From contig JAHITX010000093.1 of the NCBI GenBank assembly GCA_018817425.1, positions 30,283-94,282 on the forward strand: 64,000 bases of DNA. Reading direction: 5' to 3'. Source of the stretch: Pseudomonadota bacterium (GTDB taxonomy: Bacteria; Desulfobacterota; Desulfobacteria; Desulfobacterales; RPRI01). Positions 33,516-42,521 of this stretch are shown piece by piece (the first letter of the stretch is position 1; the number at the start of each line of letters is the position of its first letter). The notes under the pieces were generated by a model. It had not been told where the DNA came from, ran no database searches, and was given only the letters and a program-made list of their open reading frames with translations. The translations under genes and the position numbers were made by a program.

Positions 33516-34643
33516 TTAATTTATCATTTTATACAGTACTTTAAACATGGTAGGTACGTTCATAAGCATATTTGAATATGTCTGATTTGCAAGAGGACAG
33601 TTGCATGTTCCGTTATATATTTCTTTTCGGGCAGTATCCGCCTGACTACTGTTCCAAAGGTCTATAAAGCTATAATTATAATCACGCAAATTTCCCATAG
33701 ATTTCTGATTTGCAAGGGTACAACAGGCCCAGATATCGCCGTATGGGGATAAATGGGCATTGGAAATACCCGCATAACAGGGAATAACCTGACGCTTTTC
33801 TTTAAGGATTTGAATAGCAAGAGAATAATACACAAGACGAAAAGCATTAGTAATGCGAAGAAAGAACAAACGGTTTTTCATGTTGGCTTTGATGTGAGAC
33901 ACAAAGTGCTCTATCGCCTTTTCGTAATCTTCAACCTTCGGTGTTATAGCGTTTTGTGTATTAAACATTTCAAATCGCTGTTCTGCAATTTCATTTCTAT
34001 AGCTATCAACACCAAGCGATGTTACAAAAGCAGAGATTTCTTCTATGTCATTAACGTTCCATTTTGATATAACGGTGCCAAGCTCTGCATGAAAGTTAGG
34101 AAAATCAGGCTGCATGGATTTAAGTTTATTAAACAATTCCATAACTTTTTCAAAATTACCTTTTACCCCTCGGATTTTGTCATGCTTATCCCCTATATGA
34201 TCCAGGCTCGGTTTAACAGTCAGATGGGTGTTTGGAAACTCTGATTTTAGAAAATCAATAATTTGACGTGTTTTATTATATGCGGGTTCAACATCTATAG
34301 CATTTGTAGGTATATGAATAATGCCCGGAGATAAGTATTTGCAGGCAAGCTTTATAATTTCAGTAATATCAGGCCGTAAAAAGGGTTCGCCTCCGCTGAT
34401 ATTAAATATATAGACATGTCCCATCGAACAAAATATTTTTTCAATTTCATCAATTGTTAATTCTTCTTTTAGTTTTTCTGGATCTTTTTCATATACAGCC
34501 CAGATATTGCAGGTGCGGCAACGGGACTGGCACATATTAGTGACGGAAAATGTAAGATTTAAGGGCAAACCGCAAGATATGATACTCTTTCTTGCCAGGT
34601 GATATCGCATAATCTTTGGAATTACTTCTTTAAGATAGCTCAC
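33516..34643 (-). CDS. Radical SAM protein with SPASM-like C-terminus
   Basis: 375 residues. The [4Fe-4S] motif CQSRCRTCNIW (CxxxCxxC) lies near residue 38, followed by ISGGEPFLRPDITEIIKLA. The C-terminal part has a cysteine cluster: CYAGISNAHLSPYGDIWACC, and further on CNCPLANQ. That resembles a SPASM/twitch domain binding an auxiliary cluster. Such enzymes modify peptides or sugars. With an epimerase, a methyltransferase and a GT4 gene alongside, modification of a glycan or lipid is possible, but not shown. Confidence 0.85.
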   Translation of the reverse strand: MSYLKEVIPKIMRYHLARKSIISCGLPLNLTFSVTNMCQSRCRTCNIWAVYEKDPEKLKEELTIDEIEKIFCSMGHVYIFNISGGEPFLRPDITEIIKLACKYLSPGIIHIPTNAIDVEPAYNKTRQIIDFLKSEFPNTHLTVKPSLDHIGDKHDKIRGVKGNFEKVMELFNKLKSMQPDFPNFHAELGTVISKWNVNDIEEISAFVTSLGVDSYRNEIAEQRFEMFNTQNAITPKVEDYEKAIEHFVSHIKANMKNRLFFLRITNAFRLVYYSLAIQILKEKRQVIPCYAGISNAHLSPYGDIWACCTLANQKSMGNLRDYNYSFIDLWNSSQADTARKEIYNGTCNCPLANQTYSNMLMNVPTMFKVLYKMIN

Positions 34644-34666
34644 TTTTATGCCCCATCAAAGCTTTT

Positions 34667-35863
34667 TTATAAATCCAATACTTGATTATAAATAGAATAA
34701 GTTTTTTTTGCTATCGCAGGCCAAGATAGCTTTTCAATAATAGTATCTGATGCATCCGTCATGGCTTTTAATTGAATTGGATCATTTATGCATTCAATGA
34801 TTGCAGATGCAAGAGAAGACTCATCGTTTGGACTGACAATAAAACGCCTATCGCAAACAAGATCAGGCAATCCGCCTACATCTGTTACAATTAATGGTTT
34901 GCGGAAAGAAACCGCTGTAGCCCCCACACCGCTTTGGCTGTCAAAATGGTGGTATGGCAGAATTACTATATCTGATGCCGTAAAATATCTATATACTTCA
35001 CCGGAAGGTATATAATCAAGATAAGTTGAAACATGTTCTTCTATATTAAGCTCCTTTATCAAATTCTGATAAGGGTCCCACTTCTCCCATAGCTTGCCTG
35101 CTATCAAAAGACGGGAATCGGGTGCTTTTGCTATAACTTGTGCAAATGCTTTAAGAGCCGTATCAACTCCTTTATATGGACGGATAGTGCCAAAAAGAAG
35201 AATGATTTTATCATTTGTATTAAATCCCATTTCTTTTCGGATCTCTTCTCTGTTTATGTTATGCTTTACATGGAAATCCAAAGAGCCATGAGGTATAAGA
35301 CTCAGTTTATCGGGCGAAGTCCCGTATTCGGTAATCATCTGCTCTTTATTTTTTGCGGTATGAACGATTAGATGGTCTGCAAGCTTGAACAGTAAACCCG
35401 AAAACATTTTATATGTATATGATTTCTCATGGTCTAAAACATTATGAACCGTGATTACTATGGGACGGCATCGTATTTTAAAGAAAGTAAGTATTATTAA
35501 ATAGACAGGGAAAAGCGGCAGGCTCCACCACTGTGCATGCAATAAATCACCATTGCCGAACATCCCTTCTTTTAGCCAGGTTAACGGATTATACCAGGTT
35601 AGTCTGCGTTTTATTTTAAGATTCGGATGGTGTGGAACCGGGAATGTATTGTCTTCTTTAAGCTCACCTCCAGGGTACATGAACGCGGGATATAGTTTTT
35701 TAAATGATATAAATTCAATATCAGTCAGGTCCGCAATAGATAAAGCAAGTTCCAGACAATAACTGCTAAGTCCTCGAAGCGGGGGAAAGGAACCCAGCAT
35801 CGCAATTTTTAAATTGTCTGGGCTTTTCTCACTTATCATCAATTTTGTCGAAGGACTTTGCAT
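34667..35863 (-). CDS. GT4-family glycosyltransferase
   Basis: About 398 residues from ATG 35863, which has AGAGGA just upstream. The frame runs on to a TTG at 35890, but that stretch lies in a 142 bp repeat element. The GT-B fold shows IAMLGSFPPLRGLSSYCLEL, IVITVHNVLDHEKSY, ILLFGTIRPYKGVDTALKAF and the DSQSGVGATAVSFRKPLIVT donor region, then DVGGLPDLV. It starts a minus-strand run with the radical SAM, epimerase and methyltransferase genes, so these four probably work together. Confidence 0.87.
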   Translation of the reverse strand: MQSPSTKLMISEKSPDNLKIAMLGSFPPLRGLSSYCLELALSIADLTDIEFISFKKLYPAFMYPGGELKEDNTFPVPHHPNLKIKRRLTWYNPLTWLKEGMFGNGDLLHAQWWSLPLFPVYLIILTFFKIRCRPIVITVHNVLDHEKSYTYKMFSGLLFKLADHLIVHTAKNKEQMITEYGTSPDKLSLIPHGSLDFHVKHNINREEIRKEMGFNTNDKIILLFGTIRPYKGVDTALKAFAQVIAKAPDSRLLIAGKLWEKWDPYQNLIKELNIEEHVSTYLDYIPSGEVYRYFTASDIVILPYHHFDSQSGVGATAVSFRKPLIVTDVGGLPDLVCDRRFIVSPNDESSLASAIIECINDPIQLKAMTDASDTIIEKLSWPAIAKKTYSIYNQVLDL

Positions 35864-35877
35864 AATTCCTCTTATTG

Positions 35878-36019
35878 GAGCCACTTTCAAAACGTTTCAG
35901 TTTGGTCAAGCTCAAGGCGGGAGAAAATTTCAACCACAGGAATACATTGAGTATTTCGAGGATTTAAATTTGAGCCCAACGCAGAGATCGGCCAAAATAG
36001 GGCGTTTTGAAACTGGCTC
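35878..36019. repeat. 142 bp MITE-like element, copy B
   Basis: Runs in the opposite orientation to copy A: GAGCCACTTTCAAAACG at 35878-35894 and CGTTTTGAAACTGGCTC at 36003-36019. A perfect 4 bp direct repeat ATTG flanks it (35874-35877 and 36020-36023), so this copy shows an intact target duplication. It lies in the upstream region of the GT4 gene. Confidence 0.92.
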
Positions 36020-36117
36020 ATTGGTTATAACCTGATAAGTACTTTGGCAAACCACAAGAAAATTTAATTCAATATAACCTTTTTTAATGTTTTATGCAAA
36101 GCTTACCGCCAATATAT

Positions 36118-37275
36118 TTATTTAAGCATTGTCAGAAATAATCCGGCGGCTATTGCCGTGCCTATTACCCCTGCAACATTAGGTCCCATGGCATGCATCA
36201 ATAGAAAATTTTGCTTATTGGCTTTTTGTCCCTCTATTTGCGATACCCTGGCCGCCATAGGAACAGCTGAAACACCAGCAGAACCTATAAGGGGGTTGAT
36301 TTTTTCTTTTAAGAAAAGATTCATGACCTTAGCCATTATTATTCCGCTTGCAGTACCGAAAGCAAAAGCGGCAAGTCCTAATAAGAAGATAAAAATAGGT
36401 TGGGGTTTAAGGAAAGCTTCAGCATTCATTGTGGCACCAATTGCTAAGCCAAGAAATATAGTAACAATATTTAAAAGCTCATTTTGTGCTACATGGCTTA
36501 ATCTTTCAACAACTCCGCTTTCTTTGAAAAGATTTCCAAGAAACATCATACCTATTAAGGGAGTTGCAGCAGGAACGAGCATACAGATAAGAACTGTACC
36601 CATTAAAGGGAAAATGATTTTTTCTGTTTTTGAAACAGGCCGCATTTGTTTCATTTTGATTTTTCGCTCTTCCTTGGTGGTAAGCAGTCTCATAATGGGA
36701 GGCTGAATCAGAGGCACCATTGCCATGTAGGAATATGCAGCCAAAGCATTTGCGCCCAACAATTGCGGAGCCAGTTTTGAAGTAAGATATATGCATGTAG
36801 GTCCGTCAGCGCCACCTATAATGCCTATAGATGCGGCTTCCTGTAAGTTGAATCCGAAAATTATCGCTCCGAAAAAAGCTATGTATACTCCAAATTGGGC
36901 AGCAGCGCCCAAAAGCAAAGTTTTAGGGTTTGCTATCAAAGGCCCGAAATCAGTAAGCGCACCAACACCCATAAAAATCAAACACGGGATAATCTCAGTA
37001 GCTATACCGAAGTCATAAAACCATTTAACAAGATCTCTTTGCAGGCCTTCAGCTCCCTCAGTCATTCCCATTATCGGTGCTAACGGAAGATTAACAAGAA
37101 GTATTCCAAAACCGATAGGCAACAAAAGAAGCGGTTCAAATTCTTTTTTTATGGCAAGATAAATAAAGGAAAAGGCAATGATCCACATTATTACGTGGCC
37201 GATTTGCAAATGAAGAAAACCTGTATTAAATATAATCTGATTCAATAAAGAAAAATTTTCAGCCATTTTTTTCAC
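36118..37275 (-). CDS. oadB: Sodium-pumping decarboxylase beta subunit (OadB/GcdB/MmdB)
   Basis: A 385-residue membrane subunit that couples decarboxylation of a carboxybiotin to Na+ export. It has about nine helices and the family segments PILMGMTEG-like [47 protein letters not shown] with the Na+-site aspartate, [18 protein letters not shown] and [19 protein letters not shown]. The start is GTG 37275 or ATG 37266. It overlaps the preceding tiny gene. Substrate (oxaloacetate, methylmalonyl-CoA or glutaconyl-CoA) is set by an alpha subunit that is not in the window. Confidence 0.93.
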   Translation of the reverse strand: MKKMAENFSLLNQIIFNTGFLHLQIGHVIMWIIAFSFIYLAIKKEFEPLLLLPIGFGILLVNLPLAPIMGMTEGAEGLQRDLVKWFYDFGIATEIIPCLIFMGVGALTDFGPLIANPKTLLLGAAAQFGVYIAFFGAIIFGFNLQEAASIGIIGGADGPTCIYLTSKLAPQLLGANALAAYSYMAMVPLIQPPIMRLLTTKEERKIKMKQMRPVSKTEKIIFPLMGTVLICMLVPAATPLIGMMFLGNLFKESGVVERLSHVAQNELLNIVTIFLGLAIGATMNAEAFLKPQPIFIFLLGLAAFAFGTASGIIMAKVMNLFLKEKINPLIGSAGVSAVPMAARVSQIEGQKANKQNFLLMHAMGPNVAGVIGTAIAAGLFLTMLK

Positions 37276-37405
37276 TGCCTTTCAGTCTCAGGATTGCAGC
37301 ACTCATTAGTTTGATACAAAACATTAATATAATTAAACTGGTACATACTGTGCCAAAGCCATATATAAAAATCCTGATTGCGGATACCCAAATATTTTCA
37401 GCCAT
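37259..37405 (-). CDS. 48-residue OadG-like membrane subunit
   Basis: A small frame from ATG 37405 (AAGGAG is 8-13 bases upstream) to TGA 37259, overlapping oadB by 17 bases. The product [20 protein letters not shown] continues with [20 protein letters not shown]. It has one hydrophobic helix and a short polar tail, as expected of the gamma/delta subunit that anchors the decarboxylase complex. Its position between biotin carrier and beta subunit supports this. It is shorter than usual OadG proteins and similarity alone would not identify it. Confidence 0.7.
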   Translation of the reverse strand: MAENIWVSAIRIFIYGFGTVCTSLIILMFCIKLMSAAILRLKGSEKNG

Positions 37406-37457
37406 AAAAATATCTCCTTAAAAAATGATACTGAAACCTGTTACAGATGCAAAATAT

Positions 37458-37503
37458 ATAAATTACAAAAATCAGCTAAATGCAGCTGATTTTTGTAATT
37501 TAT
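37458..37503. terminator. Long perfect hairpin between biotin carrier and OadG-like gene
   Basis: A 20 bp perfect inverted repeat, with a 6-base loop (AAATGC at 37478-37483), pairs ATAAATTACAAAAATCAGCT with its complement at 37484-37503. In either direction the stem carries A/T runs, so it may terminate or attenuate. Because genes on both sides are on the minus strand, it may reduce transcription from the biotin carrier gene into oadGB. Confidence 0.6.
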
Positions 37504-37551
37504 TAAAACAGTAAATATTAATACCTTTATGAAATACACTTTATTTGTCGT

Positions 37552-37767
37552 TTATTCCAAGACAATTAATATTTGGTCTACTTCAACCCCGTCCTTTTTT
37601 TTAATCTTAATTTCCTTTACCGTTCCGTTTGACGGGGCATATATAGGGTTTTCCATTTTCATCGCTTCGAGAATTAAAAGCTCGTCATCTTCAGCTACCT
37701 TATCGCCTTCCTTAACCAATATCTCCAGAATAACTCCTTGCATCGGAGACCGCACTTCCTGACTCAT
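37552..37767 (-). CDS. Biotin carrier protein (biotinyl domain)
   Basis: A 71-residue stand-alone biotinyl domain: VRSPMQGVILEILVKEGDKV, then LLILEAMKMENPIYAPSNG. EAMKMEN contains the lysine that is biotinylated. It carries CO2 between a carboxyltransferase and the membrane decarboxylase encoded downstream. GGAGG precedes the ATG. In most Na+ decarboxylases this domain is fused to the alpha subunit, so here it is split off. Confidence 0.93.
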   Translation of the reverse strand: MSQEVRSPMQGVILEILVKEGDKVAEDDELLILEAMKMENPIYAPSNGTVKEIKIKKKDGVEVDQILIVLE

Positions 37768-38686
37768 TTTTTTACCTCCAGCGTTTTTTGATCATTTAAA
37801 TAACAAAATGATACTATTGTTCATATTATATATAAAAAAGAGTAAAAAAATCGGCTTTCCAACCGGGCCGATTACTCCGGTAATTCTTAGGTATTTATAA
37901 TATATTAAAATAATTATATATCAAGTATTGCTCTCAGGAACTTGGCTAATGTTACCATATATCCTATCAGCATATAAATTTCAATATCATGTTTGATTAA
38001 CGCCTGTATATTGTTTGAAGTAATGCATGGCTATGTAAAAACGATGTTTCTAAATCATGCAAACATGTAATAATGCCAGGCAAAAAATACAAAAATATCA
38101 ATAAATAATATCAGTTACAAGCCCAATCTTAAGTTTTAAATTAAAGCAAAAAACATGCCCATGATCCGGTAATAAACTTTTGTGATTATAAAATTTCACG
38201 ACTATTTTGAAATATAAATAAATTTATCAGCCATATATCATAAATTGATAAGAAAACAAGCAAACAATCGGCCTCATACTCTATGATATTTAACTTATTG
38301 TTAAAAAAAATAATATTTTACTTATGAATAACAATAATACTGCTTTTTAGATAGCTTCATATCATTGCAGTCCAAAATTGCTGTTTCCCTTTCGTTTATT
38401 TCTATTACTGTTGGCGGAGGTAGCGCATTTCGCACTGAATCAAAAACACTTGCCATTGGAATATAAAAAATACGATTTAACGAAAAGCATAACCGATATA
38501 CAGCCGTTGCGGGACACAGATGGTGGAATTGCGTATGAAGTTAAAGTTATTCTAATTGCTTCAAATTAAACCACGGACTATGCCCGTGCGATTCTAAAAG
38601 GTTTGACCGTTCCGGCGGGGAAGAAAATAAAGGATAGGTATTCCCTATGCAAAGCTTCCAAAAGGGACAGAATGTAACATACTATT
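37768..38686. other. Long gene-poor AT-rich stretch
   Basis: I see no supported gene here. Open frames are short and without recognisable motifs (the 63-codon one at 38378 has no ribosome site). Near 37850 a small inverted repeat (AATCGGC...GCCGATT) may be a terminator. Sequence around 38420-38680 looks like decayed coding DNA but I cannot place it. Confidence 0.5.
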
Positions 38687-38930
38687 GAGCCAGTTTCAAA
38701 ACACCCCATTTTGGCCGATCTCTGCGTTGGGCTCAAATTTCAATCCTCGACAGGCTGTTACAGAATGCCGATATTACCCTTTTCGAGGTTGTAACTCATT
38801 GATTTTATTGACTCTCAATTTTGAAAAAAGTGGTTCTGCAACAGCCTGTCGAAATACTCAATGTATTCCTGCGGTTGAAATTTTCGCCCGCCTTGAGCTT
38901 GACCAAACTGAAACGTTTTGAAAGTGGCTC
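38687..38930. repeat. 142 bp MITE-like element, copy C, carrying a nested element
   Basis: Ends GAGCCAGTTTCAAAACA (38687-38703) and CGTTTTGAAAGTGGCTC (38914-38930) are flanked by TATT on both sides (38683-38686 and 38931-38934). The unit is 244 bp because a 98 bp element plus a 4 bp duplication is inserted at 38751-38852; without these it is again exactly 142 bp. Same orientation as copy A. Confidence 0.92.
38751..38848. repeat. 98 bp inverted-repeat element nested in copy C
   Basis: Termini CAGGCTGTTACAGAA (38751-38765) and TTCTGCAACAGCCTG (38834-38848) pair at 14 of 15 positions. TCGA occurs on both sides (38747-38750 and 38849-38852), and the uninterrupted copies have TCGA once at this point. 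This is therefore an insertion with a 4 bp target duplication. No coding capacity. Confidence 0.9.
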
Positions 38931-39092
38931 TATTAGGTGATTTTTCTGTCTCTATCACGATGTTTCAGCAAACTTTGCCATGTCCCTAAAGCTGACCCAA
39001 AATTACATTCACCGAGAATTGCTGGTTGTCGAGAAATTTTGCTTGACTTTATAGCCGTTCTTTATTAGATAATCAATTCTTTAAAAGACTGA

Positions 39093-39168
39093 TCCCCAGT
39101 AGCTCAGCAGGTAGAGCAAGTGGCTGTTAACCACTTTGTCCGCGGTTCGAGTCCGTGCTGGGGAGCCA
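39093..39168 (+). tRNA. tRNA-Asn (GTT)
   Basis: A complete 76-base cloverleaf with encoded CCA. The acceptor stem is TCCCCAG/CTGGGGA, the D-arm region is AGCTCAGCAGGTAGAGC, and the anticodon stem AGTGG/CCACT encloses CTGTTAA with anticodon GTT at 39126-39128. The T-arm is GCGGTTCGAGTCCGT. A weak promoter (TTGACT 39043, GATAAT near 39068) lies upstream. No integrase or attachment repeat is seen at its 3' end. Confidence 0.97.
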
Positions 39169-39177
39169 AAAATTATA

Positions 39178-39206
39178 GCCCGTTCATTAATTGAGCGGGC
39201 TTTTTT
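39178..39206 (+). terminator. Rho-independent terminator of tRNA-Asn
   Basis: GCCCGTTCA (39178-39186) pairs with TGAGCGGGC (39192-39200), with one G-T pair and a 5-base loop, followed by six T. It ends ten bases after the tRNA CCA, as expected. Confidence 0.9.
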
Positions 39207-39365
39207 ATTGGATTTTATCATGTGATACGTATGTATTAGTAATAGTTACGGTTTATGGATAACTTATGTTTTCGGAAATGCGTTCAATCCCATAAGGATG
39301 TATTGAAAAACCAAAATGGCTGAAGACGGAAATCGATACGAATTCAAATTCCCGTCTTTTTTGTT

Positions 39366-40049
39366 TTATACTTCTTTAGCAGATGCGTTTTCAGAACATA
39401 ATCCGCGAGATGCTTTTTCCCAATCTTCTACTTCCTCACCTTCTTCGATTTCTTCCCACCCTGTAATCATGGCCTTTATATGTGCAAAAATTGAGTGGCC
39501 GGTTGTTGTCATATATACATGTACAACGATAAACGCGAGGATGGAGAATGCTCCGGCCAGATGAATCAGCGCCACAACGTTTAAAGAAAGAAAATCAAGC
39601 CCCCAACTCTCCCAGGAATTATATGTCCAGTAGAAAATTCCCGTGAACATCTGGATGGGCAAAAGCATTGCTGCCAGGGAGAGATAGGTCAGTCGTTGTA
39701 ATGGATTGTGCTTGGCGCCTTTTCGTTTCGGCACCGGGTGCGATTCGCCTTTAAAAATACCAAAACCGTAATAATGTATGACCTCCAACAACTTTTTTGT
39801 GGTGGGAATATACTGTTTCCATTCACCGGTCGTAAATATCCAGAACACAAAAAATGCAAAAGCAATCAGCCAGGTAATACCAAGGAAATTATGCACCTCG
39901 ACCGCCTGTTCAAAGCCCATCAGCGAGTAAACCCCGTGGATTTCAAAACCTGTTATAAGAAGCAAAAAAATCAGAAGCATTTGCAGCCAGTGCCAGAAAC
40001 GCTCGTAGCGGGTGTACAGATAGGTGGTTATCAGTTTTATTGAATGCAT
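39366..40049 (-). CDS. Di-haem cytochrome b (thiosulfate reductase/formate dehydrogenase gamma type)
   Basis: A 227-residue membrane cytochrome b with four helices and candidate haem-ligand histidines in RYERFWHWLQMLLIF, AVEVHNFLGITWLI, VVALIHLAGAFSILAFIVVH and MTTTGHS. It should exchange electrons between the quinone pool and the octahaem cytochrome encoded three bases upstream on the same strand. The C-terminal tail is acidic (EEIEEGEEVEDWEK). It is the last gene of the sulfur cluster. Confidence 0.9.
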   Translation of the reverse strand: MHSIKLITTYLYTRYERFWHWLQMLLIFLLLITGFEIHGVYSLMGFEQAVEVHNFLGITWLIAFAFFVFWIFTTGEWKQYIPTTKKLLEVIHYYGFGIFKGESHPVPKRKGAKHNPLQRLTYLSLAAMLLPIQMFTGIFYWTYNSWESWGLDFLSLNVVALIHLAGAFSILAFIVVHVYMTTTGHSIFAHIKAMITGWEEIEEGEEVEDWEKASRGLCSENASAKEV

Positions 40050-40052
40050 CGA

Positions 40053-41684
40053 TTACTCCTCCTTCTTACGGCCATTGGTAAAGATCCTGCCCAGAGCGTG
40101 GAGAACAATACCACCAAATGAGCATAGAACAATGGCCCATCCGGCAAAGTCGATAATATTGACTTTGTCGCGCCCCGGCATATAAAATCCTGCCAGATTG
40201 GCCAGACGGCTGTCAGACCGTGTGTGACACTGACTGCATTTCAGCGCTTCTTCCCTGGGAGACACCATATGGGTGCTTGGAAAAACATAGGCGGTTTCTA
40301 CAAAGTCAATTTTGCCGCTAAATGGCAGATCCAGATATTTTGCGCCACGCTGGATTGAATCCTGCCAGTCAAAAGTGGTCCAGTATCCATGTTCTCCGGA
40401 TAAAAGCGGCGTTGTCATTGTTTTGTTTACCGTGTCATAGGGCTGTTTGCCCGAATGAATATTAAAGGGGAAAATACGTGCGTTTTTATCATTACGATTT
40501 CCATTCGGCCAGGCCAGTTTGACTATCTTACTCGGATCAATCATATCTTTGGCTGTGACCCCTTTGATGGAACCGTTGAACCACAGATATTTTGGAACCA
40601 CATTTTTTTCCCATTTTGTATCTCCTTTGGTCGTTTGATATACCGGCTTTCCGAAAGGACCGTTTACATCATAAGGCTTCCCGTCTTTTTTCTTACCTGC
40701 CTTGGACCAGTCCCACCATCTTTGAACAGGTAAAACTTTTGCAATTACAGGAACATGACAGGCCTGACATGCAACCTTGTCCGTATGGTCATTCATTTTA
40801 CTGCTTGACGCATGAGGTTTGTCACTGTGACAGGATTCACACATGATTTTAGGCTCAAGATCGTGCTCAAGAAGGCTGTGACGTGTTTCAGAAGCTGGTG
40901 TTCCGTAAATCCTTCCTGCAACATGGTGTGCAATTGTTGTATGGCATCTGGTACACTCAAAATCCTGGCCGTCATATCCCATATGAACATCGAGTTCTTT
41001 GTTGGGATTAATTAAAGAAGGATCCAAATCACCATGCTTAACTCCATCTCCGCCTCCACCGGAAAAATGACAGGAACCGCAGTTTTTACGAGTTGGGCGT
41101 CCGATACTCTGGACAACTTCGTGGATTTCAGCCTGAGCGTCTTTTGCAAGAGCATTTTCTTCCGGATCTTTTGACTCAGCAAAATACTTATAATCTCCCA
41201 AAACCTCTTCCCAGTTGATTTTTTTCCGGCCGTGACATTTCAGGCAATCGATTTCAGCTTTTTTGCCTTCCTCATTCCATCCGATGTGACATTCGTTGCA
41301 GTGATGATCATTCATTGCATTGGCTGAAATACAAAAATTGTTTACCGAATATCCGGCCTTGCCCATTTGATTATCCTTTGGTGAATTGGGATCAAGCCAC
41401 GTCCAGTGAAGCGTTTTTTTCAACTGCTTGGCCGCCTCAGTATGGCACGAAAGGCAGGCTTTACTGATTTCGGGTCCTGAAGTAAAATTTTGATTCAATG
41501 CTTTGAACTGTGAGTGATCGGCTGTGGTAGTATTCTTTGCTTCTTTAACTACCTGCCGGGCAAGTTCCAAACCGGGTGCATCCTGATCCTGATTTGCAAA
41601 TAAAAGTGTAGACGCAAAAAACAGGAAACATATCCACAGAAAGTATAATACATAACGTTTGTGTGTTAATTTAAACATCATCAT
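40053..41684 (-). CDS. Octahaem c-type cytochrome (tetrathionate reductase family)
   Basis: 543 residues with exactly eight CxxCH haem motifs: CLSCH (77), CNECH (129), CLKCH (147), CGSCH (202), CTRCH (244), CESCH (282), CQACH (306) and CSQCH (483). The arrangement matches the octahaem tetrathionate-reductase (OTR) type. An N-terminal signal (about 12-31) exports it, and a C-terminal helix (about 511-532) anchors it in the inner membrane, facing the periplasm. OTR-type enzymes can reduce tetrathionate, nitrite or hydroxylamine in vitro; the physiological substrate here is unknown. The sulfur genes around it favour a sulfur oxyanion. Confidence 0.92.
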   Translation of the reverse strand: MMMFKLTHKRYVLYFLWICFLFFASTLLFANQDQDAPGLELARQVVKEAKNTTTADHSQFKALNQNFTSGPEISKACLSCHTEAAKQLKKTLHWTWLDPNSPKDNQMGKAGYSVNNFCISANAMNDHHCNECHIGWNEEGKKAEIDCLKCHGRKKINWEEVLGDYKYFAESKDPEENALAKDAQAEIHEVVQSIGRPTRKNCGSCHFSGGGGDGVKHGDLDPSLINPNKELDVHMGYDGQDFECTRCHTTIAHHVAGRIYGTPASETRHSLLEHDLEPKIMCESCHSDKPHASSSKMNDHTDKVACQACHVPVIAKVLPVQRWWDWSKAGKKKDGKPYDVNGPFGKPVYQTTKGDTKWEKNVVPKYLWFNGSIKGVTAKDMIDPSKIVKLAWPNGNRNDKNARIFPFNIHSGKQPYDTVNKTMTTPLLSGEHGYWTTFDWQDSIQRGAKYLDLPFSGKIDFVETAYVFPSTHMVSPREEALKCSQCHTRSDSRLANLAGFYMPGRDKVNIIDFAGWAIVLCSFGGIVLHALGRIFTNGRKKEE

Positions 41685-41782
41685 AGTATATCCATTTTTT
41701 TATTGCTGCCAAGGCGCAACAGACACAAATAAAGAAGTAGAAAATATGTCTTTGCGCCTTTAAGCATTCATATCAAATAAAT

Positions 41783-42127
41783 CTACTTGCATTTTGCCGG
41801 GGACGGAGAATCTGCCGCATGTTCATATAAATACGAATAAATGTCGTTCAAATCTTTTTCTGACAATTTGCTCCATTCTTCACTGCATTTAAACTGATCA
41901 AAATCTTTTTTTTCGAAAGTCCGCTTCCATTGGGCCTGTGTTTTTGAATCAGGACTCAATAGCGGTTTGGGAGAATCAATTTCACCACGCTTGCTGCACG
42001 CTTTGTAAACATTGCGATACGTGTATTTACCTTTACGCGAATTGCCATCTTCACCGGCAAAACCAATACCTATTGAAGTAAATACAAAACCAATTACCAT
42101 TAAAGTTAATACTACTTTTTTTAACAT
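41783..42127 (-). CDS. Exported haem-less cytochrome-c-like small protein
   Basis: 114 residues with a clear signal peptide (KKVVLTLMVIGFVFTSIGIG, cleaved near FAG). The mature part resembles a class I cytochrome c (RKGKYTYRNVYKACSKRGEI, then SEKDLNDIYSYLYEHA), but where CxxCH is expected it has KACSKRG. It cannot bind haem in the normal way. Three cysteines remain (KAC, FKC, AKC), so a thiol or sulfur-carrying role is conceivable. It lies between the DsrE genes and the octahaem gene. Confidence 0.75.
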   Translation of the reverse strand: MLKKVVLTLMVIGFVFTSIGIGFAGEDGNSRKGKYTYRNVYKACSKRGEIDSPKPLLSPDSKTQAQWKRTFEKKDFDQFKCSEEWSKLSEKDLNDIYSYLYEHAADSPSPAKCK

Positions 42128-42162
42128 GTTACCTCCTTATATTATATTGCTTAGGATTTTAA

Positions 42163-42477
42163 TTAAAAAACCACATATCGATCCATGTTGGCCACCATTT
42201 CAGCATTTTTTGCCTGGGTGGCAAAATCTTTGAACCCAACGCCGGGAACCTCATCTTCACGCCCGTGCAGCCCATTAGCTCTGAAACTGACGTCACATAT
42301 TGCCAGTTTTGCTTTTCCCACCAGTTTCTTAAAATCAGGTTTAAGCGTAAGAAGCACACCCTTTCCTGTAAAAAATATATGAACATCTTTTCCTTTCAAA
42401 TGTGCGGCCCGTGTCAGGTTGACAACATAATCAAGATGCTTGTCTGTATTTACAAGAATACCCAGCGTATCAGCCAT
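42163..42477 (-). CDS. DsrE-family protein
   Basis: 104 residues of the DsrE/DsrF/YchN fold: LGILVNTDKHLDYVVNLTRA, GKDVHIFFTGKGVLLTL and the cysteine strand KLAICDVSFRANGL. Such proteins pass persulfide sulfur between carriers. It is the second DsrE-like gene of the cluster and carries the conserved cysteine that the one at 42707 lacks. Confidence 0.85.
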   Translation of the reverse strand: MADTLGILVNTDKHLDYVVNLTRAAHLKGKDVHIFFTGKGVLLTLKPDFKKLVGKAKLAICDVSFRANGLHGREDEVPGVGFKDFATQAKNAEMVANMDRYVVF

Positions 42478-42521
42478 AGCCTTTACTCCTTACTAAAATT
42501 GATATTGATGTCATTAACTTC

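Noticed and set aside
38378..38569. A 63-codon frame in the long gap before tRNA-Asn
   Set aside because: It lacks a ribosome site and motif; the surrounding DNA looks decayed.
39093..39210. tRNA-Asn as an integration site
   Set aside because: No integrase gene and no direct repeat of the tRNA 3' end were found nearby.
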